Shown: positions 1 through 6,306, counted from the stretch's first letter. The stretch is 10,404 nt of DNA from JAGQLF01 sp964635995 (GCA_964635995.1 CAZWRA010000036.1:1-10404); one strand, 5' to 3'. Program-made: numbers and translations. The notes: generated from the letters alone by a model not told the origin.

Positions 1-63
1 ACATTGCAAGCAATTTCGACCGCAAAAGTGGGGATTATCTTCCTTTAGTTTACAAGATCCCAT
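1..63 (-). CDS. Possible start of a divergent Cys-rich protein (partial, doubtful)
   Basis: On the minus strand an ATG at 63-61 opens a frame of 21 codons that stays open to the window edge. The short peptide holds four cysteines spaced C-x9-C-x3-C-x2-C, ending in CGRNCLQC, which resembles the beginning of a zinc-binding knuckle. An AGGG lies about 10 nt upstream and could act as a weak ribosome site. Against it, the start codon touches the -35 box of the infC promoter, and 21 codons can be open by chance. No family is recognised. Confidence 0.25.
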   Translation of the reverse strand, partial: MGSCKLKEDNPHFCGRNCLQC

Positions 64-91
64 TGAGATTTACCCTTTTTTTAGTTATAAT
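63..91 (+). promoter_or_regulatory. Sigma-70-type promoter of infC-rpmI-rplT
   Basis: TTGAGA (63-68) and TATAAT (86-91) are separated by exactly 17 nt, five of six and six of six matches to the housekeeping consensus. Transcription would begin near 98, giving a leader of only about 24 nt before the proposed AUU start at 122. That leader is too short for the long L20-binding leader known upstream of infC in some Firmicutes, so control here probably relies on the start codon. Confidence 0.75.
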
Positions 92-121
92 CAAAAGGCT
101 TAATAGTTATTTAAACGAGAC

Positions 122-706
122 ATTAGATCAAAACGTAAATTTATTGCTAAAAAACCAACTCAAAACTTTGATAAGTTCGATAGGAATGAGTGGATTAGAG
201 CAAAAGAACTAAGAGTTATAGACGCAGAAGGTGAGCTCTTAGGAGTATTAACAAAAGAAGAGGCTTTAAGCAAAGCAAAGGCTGAAGGGCTTGACTTAGT
301 CGTTATAGCTAAAAATCAGGATATACCTGTAGCTAAGATTATAGATTGGTCGAAATTCAAATACATACAGAAGAAAAAGACTAAAAATCAAACTAAAGCT
401 GCAGAAATTAAAGAGTGGTGGTTTAAGCCAAAGATTGAAGAGCATGATATCTTGAATAAACTTAAGAATATTGAGAAATATCTTAAGAAAGGTGGTAAGG
501 CAAAAGTAACTGTTAAATTCATGAGAAGAGCAGATTACAACGATATGAAAGAGACTTTAGAAAAAGTCACAGCATTATCTTCTGAATTCAGTGAACCTGC
601 ATCAGAAGTAAATAGAGAAGGAAGAAACTTAAGCATATTTTTAAAATATAAGAAAAAACCAAAAACTAATGAAAAACAAAGCGAAAACACACAAATCAAC
701 AGCTAA
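122..706 (+). CDS. infC: Translation initiation factor IF-3, probable AUU start
   Basis: IF3 binds the 30S subunit, checks the initiator tRNA-start codon pairing and keeps subunits apart. The frame reads through the IF3 N-domain (IRAKELRVID, GVLTKEEAL, GLDLVVIA, about residues 26-65), a basic linker (KFKYIQKKK) and the C-domain (EIKEWWFKPKIEEHD, then GGKAKVTVKFMRR). The in-frame stop upstream is TAG at 104-106, and no ATG, GTG or TTG occurs in frame until TTG 452, which lies inside the C-domain. The natural start is therefore ATT at 122, giving 194 residues, close to usual IF3 length. AUU is the known autoregulatory start of infC in Escherichia coli, where IF3 discriminates against it. ATT at 143 is an alternative. 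Only a weak GAG precedes the start. The 3' end overlaps rpmI by 38 nt. Confidence 0.93.
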   Translation: MRSKRKFIAKKPTQNFDKFDRNEWIRAKELRVIDAEGELLGVLTKEEALSKAKAEGLDLVVIAKNQDIPVAKIIDWSKFKYIQKKKTKNQTKAAEIKEWWFKPKIEEHDILNKLKNIEKYLKKGGKAKVTVKFMRRADYNDMKETLEKVTALSSEFSEPASEVNREGRNLSIFLKYKKKPKTNEKQSENTQINS

Positions 707-872
707 GAGATTCAAGATCACTGGAACAGGAAAAGTGACTCGAGTTAGTAGAAGCAATCGAAAACAAAGATTTGCAAGAACTACAAATAGAAAGCCTAAG
801 AATTCAGATTCTAAAAATCTTGAGGTTTCTACAAAAGATTCAAATAAAGTTAAAAAGTTATTACACATTTAA
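669..872 (+). CDS. rpmI: 50S ribosomal protein L35
   Basis: This small basic protein of the large subunit is recognised by its N-terminal signature KAKTHKSTAKRFKITGTGKV (residues 4-23), matching the family pattern KTHxxAAKRFKxTGSGK. At 67 residues it is normal in length, but its C-terminal part (SDSKNLEVSTKDSNKVKK) is more acidic and less conserved than usual. The ATG lies 38 nt inside infC in another frame, with no Shine-Dalgarno sequence, so ribosomes probably reach it by translational coupling to infC. rplT follows after 3 nt. Confidence 0.95.
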   Translation: MKNKAKTHKSTAKRFKITGTGKVTRVSRSNRKQRFARTTNRKPKNSDSKNLEVSTKDSNKVKKLLHI

Positions 873-875
873 GCC

Positions 876-1220
876 ATGAGAATTAAACGAGGGCAAAATA
901 AAAGACAAAAGCATAAGAAAGTACTGAAGCAAGCTAAAGGTTATAGAATGACTTATAGTAAGCTTTACAGAAGAGCTAAGGAAGCTGTTAGACATGCAGG
1001 AGCATATTCACTTTCTCATAGAAGGCATTTAAGAGCTCAAAAAAGAGAAGAGTGGATTAAAGTTATTTCTGCAAAATTAGCAGGAACTGGAATGACTTAT
1101 AGTAAGTTTATCTCAGGATTAAAGGATAGTAATATTGATATTGATAGAAAGAATTTAGCATCAATGGCTATTGATAATCCAGCTCATTTCGAAGCATTAC
1201 TTTCAGAAATTAAAGCTTAA
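876..1220 (+). CDS. rplT: 50S ribosomal protein L20
   Basis: L20 binds 23S rRNA early in large-subunit assembly. The 114-residue product shows the long basic N-terminal helix (MRIKRGQNKRQKHKKVLKQA, KGYRMTYSKLYRRAKEAV), the RHLRAQKREEWIKVISAKL segment, and the globular C-terminal domain (MTYSKFISGLKDSNIDIDRKNLASMA). Length fits the family (about 115-120). The ATG follows the rpmI stop by 3 nt and has no clear ribosome site, so it is likely translated by coupling. A 17-nt exact direct repeat inside the gene makes the peptide MTYSK occur twice. A strong terminator follows. Confidence 0.97.
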   Translation: MRIKRGQNKRQKHKKVLKQAKGYRMTYSKLYRRAKEAVRHAGAYSLSHRRHLRAQKREEWIKVISAKLAGTGMTYSKFISGLKDSNIDIDRKNLASMAIDNPAHFEALLSEIKA

Positions 1221-1239
1221 TAATAATTAATAAAAATAT

Positions 1240-1268
1240 AAAGCACTCTAAAAAAGAGTGCTTTTTTT
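1240..1268. terminator. Bidirectional intrinsic terminator
   Basis: AGCACTCT (1242-1249) pairs with AGAGTGCT (1255-1262) around a five-A loop. The flanking A-T pairs extend the stem. Seven T follow on the plus strand (1262-1268). Read on the minus strand, the hairpin is preceded by A-rich sequence and followed by TTTATATTTTTATT, so it can end both rplT transcription and the convergent penicillin-binding protein gene. Confidence 0.9.
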
Positions 1269-1280
1269 AATATCTTTTGA

Positions 1281-4200
1281 TTATTGAGATCTAACTTCAA
1301 TAAACTGAGATACAGGAGTTTGAATAATTGCTCCATCTTCAGTTACTGCAGTAGCGTAAAAGCTATATGTAGCATTTGAAGTACTTATATTTTCTCCCCA
1401 GTTATATACTTGAAAAGTATTACCTCCTACGGCAGCCATATTTCCGATTAAAACAGTTTCTCCTATTGTCTGATTTGTTTGGTACAGTTGAACATTAGAG
1501 ATGTTTTGTCCCCCGATGTATTGGGTGCTTATAGTGTATCCTAGAACAGGTCCTACGTTAACTCCATAGGTTAAATTAGCAGGCGGAACGTACTCAAATT
1601 GAAGTGTTCCAGGGTCTGTAGTCCCATTTCCTCCGGTACCTCCTGAACCTATTACAATTTGATCTGAGAATGTATCTGACACACCTTCCTCGTCAAAAGC
1701 TTCAATTACTACACTATATCTCTGTCCAGCTGTTAATCCTAACGAACTAATGTTTATAGATTCATCAACTTGAGGAAATCCATTTGTAACAGTTTGTACT
1801 AATTGGTTATCTATATAAATATTTACTTCTTCTATTGGTTCATCTGTGTTAAATACTTTAACCTTTACATTCAATGTACTACTATTTGGTGAAGAAATAG
1901 ATTCATATCTAATTATTGGACCAGAAGCAATATCTCCTCGGTCAATATTACAGTATTCAGTCGGAATAGAACCTGTTCCTCCTTGTCTAATTACATATGA
2001 ATCCAAGTAATTTTGCCAAGTAGGTGCTGGCATTCTGTACTCTTTGAATACTCGAATCTGTGACATTCCTAATGCAATATCTATATCTCGAGCAAGTCTG
2101 TCAGGTTGATCGCTACAAACTAATGCTTCTTGAGTTTTAATTCTTGGAGTATAGCTTTTTCCTTCAATCATCCAGTCTCCTGCTAATCCAACACACTCTC
2201 CGCTATCATTACAAGCCCCTCCACCTCTAAATACAAACCCTGGTCGATTAAATGGAGTCTTAGCAGAAAAGTAAGGAGCATCTCCGATTCTTGTCATATA
2301 TTCATTTAGCCAAGGCTTTACAACAATACTTGCAAATCCGTTATATGGATCTGTCGGATCATTATTATTATTTCCAACCCAACCTAAAGTTACAAAGTCT
2401 GGTGACCACATAACCATTGTCGAATCTATATTCTCTTCAGATGTACCTGTTTTCGCTGCAACATCTCGCCCATCCCATGAAATCCCTTCTAGATTGTACA
2501 AAGTTTGATTAATCAAGAATGTTCCTTGAGGACTTGCAACCTGTTGTGGTTGTGGGTTTGCTTCATAAACAATATTACCTTGACTGTCTTCAATTCTTAA
2601 GATTGATTCTGGAGCAACATAATTACCTTGATTTGCAAATACTCCAAAAGCAGCAGCATGTTCGTATGGATATACTGCTGTACCTCCGATTGCTACTGAG
2701 TGACCAAATTGGGAGGCATCTGTATAAGTTGAATATCCAAACTCTCTAGATGTTTCTACGTATTTATTAATTCCAACTGCCTCAGCTAAGATAAGAGCAG
2801 GTAAATTTCTAGACTGTCTAAGCATTTCTCTTGCTGTATTTTCAACGCCTCTATAACCTCCATCCCAGTTCTTAGGATCATACCCTCCAAAGGAAATAGG
2901 GATATCAGGAAGTAAGTCACCAGGATAAATAATACCCATATCATAAGCCAGATAATAAGCTAATACTTTATTAGTAGATCCAGGTGATTGAAGAGTGGCT
3001 AAAACATTAACTTCTGGATTAAACCAACAGTTAGAGTTATTAGCTTCACACCCCTCACTTTCTCCAAAGAATGCCTTTGATCCAGCCATTGTAATAATTT
3101 CTCCATTTTTTGGAGTTAATGTCATTACAGCAGCATTATGTATATTCCAATAATCATACTGACTTCCTGCTTTTGCTGCATATTCTTCAGCAATTAACTG
3201 AAGTTCGTAATCTAGAGTAGTGTAGACTCTATATCCCCCAGTATGTAATTCTTCTTCTGTAAATGGTTCTTCTCCATTCTTATAATTTCCTTCCTGTAAT
3301 TCTCTTAAAACAAAATTAACGAAGTGACCAGCTTTAATATCTGTTGCAAGAGGGGGTCTATATTGAACTTCCTCAGTTTCAGCAGCTGCTATCATTTCTT
3401 CTGTAAATAGTTCTACTTCTTCAGCGTTAAAATCTCTTCCTTCCTTTTTAGCCTTAGCTCTTTCATTTTCTAGAATCTGATTATTAATTGAAACCATGTT
3501 CTCTCTAAGCTGTCCTAGAACATACAATTGTCTTTGTTTTACTCTAGCTTGAGACGATTCAGTATCTCCATCAAATGGCTGCGTAGGGGATAGATAAGAT
3601 GGATTTTGGATTATTGATGAAAGTATCGCTGCTTCAGCTAAGCTTAAATCTTTAGGATCTTTCCCATAATAAAATTTTGAAGCTGACTGAATTCCTACAA
3701 CATTTGAACCATATGATGTAACTGTAAGATACATTTGTAAGATTTCGTCTTTAGAGTTAGCTTGCTCAACCTTAGTAGCCATAAACAATTCTTGAATCTT
3801 TCTTTCAACCTTACTTTCTACATCGCTTAAAGCTGTAATCTTAATTAACTGTTGAGTTATTGTACTTCCTCCACAAATATCAGAGCCTCCTGATCTTGCA
3901 ATATTAACTGCACATCTTAAAATTCCAGCTGTATCGAATCCATCATGATTATAAAAGTCTTCGTCTTCAGCTGCTAGAAAAGGCCATTTAACTCTTTCTG
4001 GAATTTGATTAATATCTACAGGATCACTATTTACATCACCAATAACTTTATATAATTGAGCTCCATTTCGGTCATAAATTACGCTTGAAATTGGTGGCTT
4101 TGGGAAAACTTCTTCAACTGTTGGAAGATTATCGTTTAAACCTTGTAACCAACTAAATGCATAGATAGTTCCTCCTAGCATTCCTATTAGAACAACAGCA

Positions 4201-4364
4201 ATGAAAATAAGTACTATCTTAGCTATTTTCCTTGTGTTTTCATCACGATCTCTTGATGATTTAGAAGCTACTGATCTCGAAACAAGTTTTTGCCTATTAG
4301 CCTTAGCAATGGACATTCGAGATTTTGGGGTCTTTTTACTCGATAACTTTACTGTTTTAGTCAT
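1281..4364 (-). CDS. Class A penicillin-binding protein (GT51 glycosyltransferase plus transpeptidase)
   Basis: This bifunctional murein synthase polymerises lipid II and cross-links the strands outside the membrane. A basic cytosolic tail (1-46) precedes one membrane span (about 47-70). The GT51 domain has EDEDFYNHDG with catalytic Glu133, GGSTITQQL (165-173), RKIQELFMA with Glu192, and KDEIL (205-209). A charged linker (about 291-335) leads to the transpeptidase: S463-T-N-K466, S518-R-N520 and K638-T-G640. After about 815 come two beta-rich, probably Ig/FN3-like segments, joined by a Gly-rich linker (906-920); these may bind wall or surface partners. The product has 1027 residues, longer than typical PBP1A because of this tail. 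All eight cysteines (151, 164, 439, 446, 718, 724, 750, 805) are extracytoplasmic and fall in near pairs, suggesting disulfides. No Shine-Dalgarno sequence is visible at the ATG. It lies downstream of a uracil-DNA glycosylase-like gene on the same strand, but has its own promoter. Confidence 0.95.
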   Translation of the reverse strand: MTKTVKLSSKKTPKSRMSIAKANRQKLVSRSVASKSSRDRDENTRKIAKIVLIFIAVVLIGMLGGTIYAFSWLQGLNDNLPTVEEVFPKPPISSVIYDRNGAQLYKVIGDVNSDPVDINQIPERVKWPFLAAEDEDFYNHDGFDTAGILRCAVNIARSGGSDICGGSTITQQLIKITALSDVESKVERKIQELFMATKVEQANSKDEILQMYLTVTSYGSNVVGIQSASKFYYGKDPKDLSLAEAAILSSIIQNPSYLSPTQPFDGDTESSQARVKQRQLYVLGQLRENMVSINNQILENERAKAKKEGRDFNAEEVELFTEEMIAAAETEEVQYRPPLATDIKAGHFVNFVLRELQEGNYKNGEEPFTEEELHTGGYRVYTTLDYELQLIAEEYAAKAGSQYDYWNIHNAAVMTLTPKNGEIITMAGSKAFFGESEGCEANNSNCWFNPEVNVLATLQSPGSTNKVLAYYLAYDMGIIYPGDLLPDIPISFGGYDPKNWDGGYRGVENTAREMLRQSRNLPALILAEAVGINKYVETSREFGYSTYTDASQFGHSVAIGGTAVYPYEHAAAFGVFANQGNYVAPESILRIEDSQGNIVYEANPQPQQVASPQGTFLINQTLYNLEGISWDGRDVAAKTGTSEENIDSTMVMWSPDFVTLGWVGNNNNDPTDPYNGFASIVVKPWLNEYMTRIGDAPYFSAKTPFNRPGFVFRGGGACNDSGECVGLAGDWMIEGKSYTPRIKTQEALVCSDQPDRLARDIDIALGMSQIRVFKEYRMPAPTWQNYLDSYVIRQGGTGSIPTEYCNIDRGDIASGPIIRYESISSPNSSTLNVKVKVFNTDEPIEEVNIYIDNQLVQTVTNGFPQVDESINISSLGLTAGQRYSVVIEAFDEEGVSDTFSDQIVIGSGGTGGNGTTDPGTLQFEYVPPANLTYGVNVGPVLGYTISTQYIGGQNISNVQLYQTNQTIGETVLIGNMAAVGGNTFQVYNWGENISTSNATYSFYATAVTEDGAIIQTPVSQFIEVRSQ

Positions 4365-4386
4365 AGTATTTATTTTTAGACTAGAA

Positions 4387-4395
4387 ATTATACCA
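4387..4395 (-). promoter_or_regulatory. Extended -10 promoter of the penicillin-binding protein gene
   Basis: On the minus strand the sequence TGGTATAAT is a perfect extended -10 element (TGnTATAAT). No convincing -35 box lies 16-18 nt upstream, as is usual for extended -10 promoters. Transcription would start near 4380, leaving a leader of about 16 nt before the ATG at 4364-4362. Confidence 0.6.
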
Positions 4396-4425
4396 TTTTA
4401 TTACTCATATATATAATTTCCTGAA

Positions 4426-4453
4426 AAGTTGTCAGTTTTTAGTTTTCAGTTTT
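4426..4453 (-). repeat. Short heptanucleotide tandem repeat
   Basis: On the minus strand the spacer reads AAAACTG, AAAACTA, AAAACTG, ACAACTT: four head-to-tail 7-bp units with one or two changes. CTGAAAA (4421-4427) and TTTTCAG (4443-4449) also form a weak inverted repeat, but without a T-tract that would make it a terminator. It fills part of the 108-nt gap between the glycosylase-like gene and the penicillin-binding protein gene. Confidence 0.6.
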
Positions 4454-4472
4454 AATTTGTAAGGAAATTCAA

Positions 4473-5066
4473 TTATTTGAGTAACTCTTTTACTCTTTTT
4501 CTTAGATACGCAATATTTTCAGCTTCAAACCATGGATTCTTCTGAAACCAATGGATATTTCGAGGTGAGGGATGAGGTAGGGCGATAAACTTCGGAAGAT
4601 ACGCTTTATAATTTCTAACTGTTTCTGTTATAGTTTTTTCTCGATCTTTTCCAAGATAATAAGAATGAGAGTAGAGACCAGCAAGAATAATTAATTCAAC
4701 CTTAGGCATTAATTCAAGTAATCTAGGATGCCATTTTTCAGCAAAACCCTTTCTAGGAGGAAGATCTCCTCCTTTTCCTTTTCCAGGGAAATAAAAATCC
4801 ATTGGAATTAATGAGACGAGCTCTGGATTATAAAAGTCTTCATTAGATATATTCATCCAACTTCTTAATCTAACTACGCTAGGATCATTCCAAGGTTTCA
4901 TACTAACCTGAGCTCTAATACCAGGAGCCTGACCGACAACAACTATTTTAGACTTACTTCCTGCTGAAAAGAGGGGATCATAACCTAATTCTCTTGCCCA
5001 TGCGTTAGATTCATGAGCTTTAATCTCATCTTTTAACTTTTCGAATTGTGGTTCTAACAGCTTCAT
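4473..5066 (-). CDS. Uracil-DNA glycosylase superfamily protein
   Basis: Members of this fold remove uracil or related damaged bases from DNA as the first step of base excision repair. The 197-residue product has motif A as VVVGQAPGIRA (GQAPG at 45-49), a GDLPPRKGF segment (about 100-108), and the DNA-binding motif B HPSPRN (165-170) followed by HWFQKNPWFEAE. It contains no cysteine, so it is not a 4Fe-4S family 4 or 5 enzyme. From memory it best resembles a bacterial group with GQAPGxxAH, PWxDxSGxRLRxW and GDLPPR motifs. Here the usual SG in the middle motif is replaced (DPSVVRLRSW). The start is supported by AGGA placed 5 nt before the ATG, one of the few clear ribosome sites in the window. 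That start lies 41 nt inside the upstream nuclease-like frame. Substrate range cannot be told from sequence. Confidence 0.85.
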   Translation of the reverse strand: MKLLEPQFEKLKDEIKAHESNAWARELGYDPLFSAGSKSKIVVVGQAPGIRAQVSMKPWNDPSVVRLRSWMNISNEDFYNPELVSLIPMDFYFPGKGKGGDLPPRKGFAEKWHPRLLELMPKVELIILAGLYSHSYYLGKDREKTITETVRNYKAYLPKFIALPHPSPRNIHWFQKNPWFEAENIAYLRKRVKELLK

Positions 5067-5475
5067 TTAGTTCCTGGGGTTCATGATAAAAAAGTAAAAT
5101 AAATTTTTTCTTTGCTAAATCCGAAATAAAATCTTTAATCATTAGTACTATTTGAGCATCGAAAGGTTTTAGTGTACTGAAGTAGAAATTAATATCTTCA
5201 TAATTTTCATTAAAATATTCTTTAAATTTACTTCTCAATATTAAGTAACTTTGCATAATAATCCAGTACGACGGTATTATGTAATTTTGATCAACATGAA
5301 AATAATTACTATTTTGATCATAAGTCACTTTACCTCGAGAAATAACTTTAAGAACTGTCGATCTCATAAAATCTATAAAGTGATTTTTGTTTTGAGTTGG
5401 AAGTTCAATTTCTAACTTATTTTCTCCATTTTTAATTATATGTTTTACTAAGAAACCTTTCTCTTCGACTTGCAC
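5026..5475 (-). CDS. C-terminal fragment of the nuclease-like protein (longest intact piece)
   Basis: This is the part of the broken gene that an automatic caller would report, from GTG 5475-5473 to TGA 5028-5026, 149 residues. The frame is actually open further upstream to about 5607, so the GTG is probably not a true start and no ribosome site precedes it. The piece has no recognisable catalytic motif; it is mixed alpha/beta and lysine-rich (ends AVRTTIRKVKR). It overlaps the uracil-DNA glycosylase-like gene by 41 nt. Any separate function is unsupported. Confidence 0.35.
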   Translation of the reverse strand: MQVEEKGFLVKHIIKNGENKLEIELPTQNKNHFIDFMRSTVLKVISRGKVTYDQNSNYFHVDQNYIIPSYWIIMQSYLILRSKFKEYFNENYEDINFYFSTLKPFDAQIVLMIKDFISDLAKKKFILLFYHEPQELNEAVRTTIRKVKR

Positions 5476-6148
5476 TATAGTTTCTTTCCTATTGCTAAAT
5501 TGCTTTTCAATAACTATGCCTGGTTGAAGTAAACATTGAGTATTATTTAATAGTAAACCTGAGCTGTCATTACTTATAGCTTTTTCTATAGGTAAAATGT
5601 AACAATTTTTCTTCCCTCCTTTATGTCTGAGTTTTTTACAGATACAGTTGGAAATAACATCTGAGGAAATAAGGTATCAAAAGTCCATTCCATCTTACTG
5701 ATATTTAATCGCAAAATATAGTGGATGATGGTAGTTTTCAGAGTAGTTATTTAATTTCTCAAAATGACTTTTAGAAATAATAAAATTTGTCTCATTTTTT
5801 GAAGCATATTTTACTTCAATTAATATAGGATTATTTTTTTCTTGGTCCTGTCTTGAAGAAAAACTAAGAAATCAGGAATGAGCATATTATTGTTACCTGG
5901 TATGGAAAGTACATCTTGATCTAATCTTGTAATCTGATTGAATTTACTTACAGCAAAAAGGTAGAGTAAAAACTCATCTTCTAGTTTTAAACCTTTTAGC
6001 CTTTGATCTATATGTATGTCATCATTATCTAATATAATGCTTTTTTTAAAGGGTCCAGTAATGATGAATCTAGGTTTAGTCTTTTTACAATACGTTCAAT
6101 ATCATTTACACTTTTAACTTCTTTGAAATTTACATTTCTTCTATACAT
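5026..6148 (-). pseudogene. Frameshifted PD-(D/E)XK nuclease-like gene
   Basis: Starting at ATG 6148-6146, the minus strand encodes one protein of about 370 residues only if the frame changes four times. Piece 1 (MYRRNVNFKEVK...) ends at TAG 6031-6029. Piece 2 (SIILDNDD...LIPDFLVFLQD) ends at TAA 5822-5820. Piece 3 (NNPILIEVKYASKNE...HHPLYFAIK) ends at TAA 5697-5695. Piece 4 (ISKMEWTFDTLFPQM...) ends at TAG 5588-5586. Piece 5 (CYILPIEKAISND...) runs to TGA 5028-5026. Shifts needed: -1 at A7 (6047-6041), -1 at A7 (5840-5834), +1 near 5710-5701, and -1 near A5 (5610-5606). Across the second junction IPDFLV (Asp codon 5873-5871) and IEVK (5817-5809) form the D...ExK core of PD-(D/E)XK nucleases, followed by LYFAI and WTFD as in restriction-type folds. 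It starts 19 nt after tRNA-Ser with no terminator between. Exact family is not recognised; real decay, assembly indels or programmed slippage all remain possible. Confidence 0.7.
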
Positions 6149-6167
6149 CTTAATTTGGGTGAATTCA

Positions 6168-6255
6168 TGGCGGAGAGTGAGGGATTCGAACCCCCGGTCC
6201 CTTGCGGGACGCTCGTTTTCAAGACGAGTCCGTTCGACCACTCCGGCAACTCTCC
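6168..6255 (-). tRNA. tRNA-Ser (anticodon UGA)
   Basis: The minus strand folds as a class II tRNA of 88 nt: acceptor stem GGAGAGT/ACTCTCC, discriminator G and encoded CCA (6170-6168). The D stem is CCG/CGG, the anticodon stem CTCGT/ACGAG with loop CTTGAAA, and the T arm GGGGG-TTCGAAT-CCCTC. The long variable arm GTCCC-GCAA-GGGAC is typical of serine tRNAs. The anticodon TGA (6221-6219) reads UCA and related serine codons. It has its own extended -10 promoter and is followed after 19 nt by the nuclease-like frame. Confidence 0.97.
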
Positions 6256-6297
6256 ATTTGTAAATTCCGATTATTTGGTCGAAATAAATTGCTTCAA

Positions 6298-6306
6298 ATT
6301 ATAGCA
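6298..6306 (-). promoter_or_regulatory. Extended -10 promoter of tRNA-Ser
   Basis: On the minus strand TGCTATAAT is a perfect extended -10 element. A weak TTTATG lies 17 nt upstream as a possible -35. Transcription would start near 6291, about 36 nt before the tRNA 5' end. With no terminator after the tRNA, the same transcript probably enters the nuclease-like frame and the glycosylase-like gene. Confidence 0.6.

Noticed and set aside
3..212. Open plus-strand frame of about 70 codons at the left edge
   Set aside because: It overlaps the clear infC promoter and the first 90 nt of infC in another frame, has no recognisable motif, and a second frame there is open too, so chance is likely.
452..706. 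TTG start at 452 for a short 84-residue protein
   Set aside because: It would cut away the whole IF3 N-domain, linker and part of the C-domain, although the conserved sequence continues in frame up to 122.
2519..2749. Plus-strand frame inside the penicillin-binding protein gene; similar ones at 4201-4416 and 641-868
   Set aside because: They are antisense or shifted shadows of strongly supported genes with no motifs of their own.
4421..4449. Hairpin CTGAAAA/TTTTCAG as terminator of the glycosylase-like gene
   Set aside because: The stem is short and AT-rich with a long loop and no following T-tract. The tandem repeat explains it better.
6029..6241. Minus-strand frame reading through tRNA-Ser into the nuclease-like gene
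   Set aside because: Its first 30 residues are translated tRNA. Only the part from ATG 6148 is likely coding.
6168..6255. tRNA-Ser as an integration site for a mobile element carrying the nuclease-like gene
   Set aside because: No repeated tRNA 3' end, integrase or element boundary was seen in the window.
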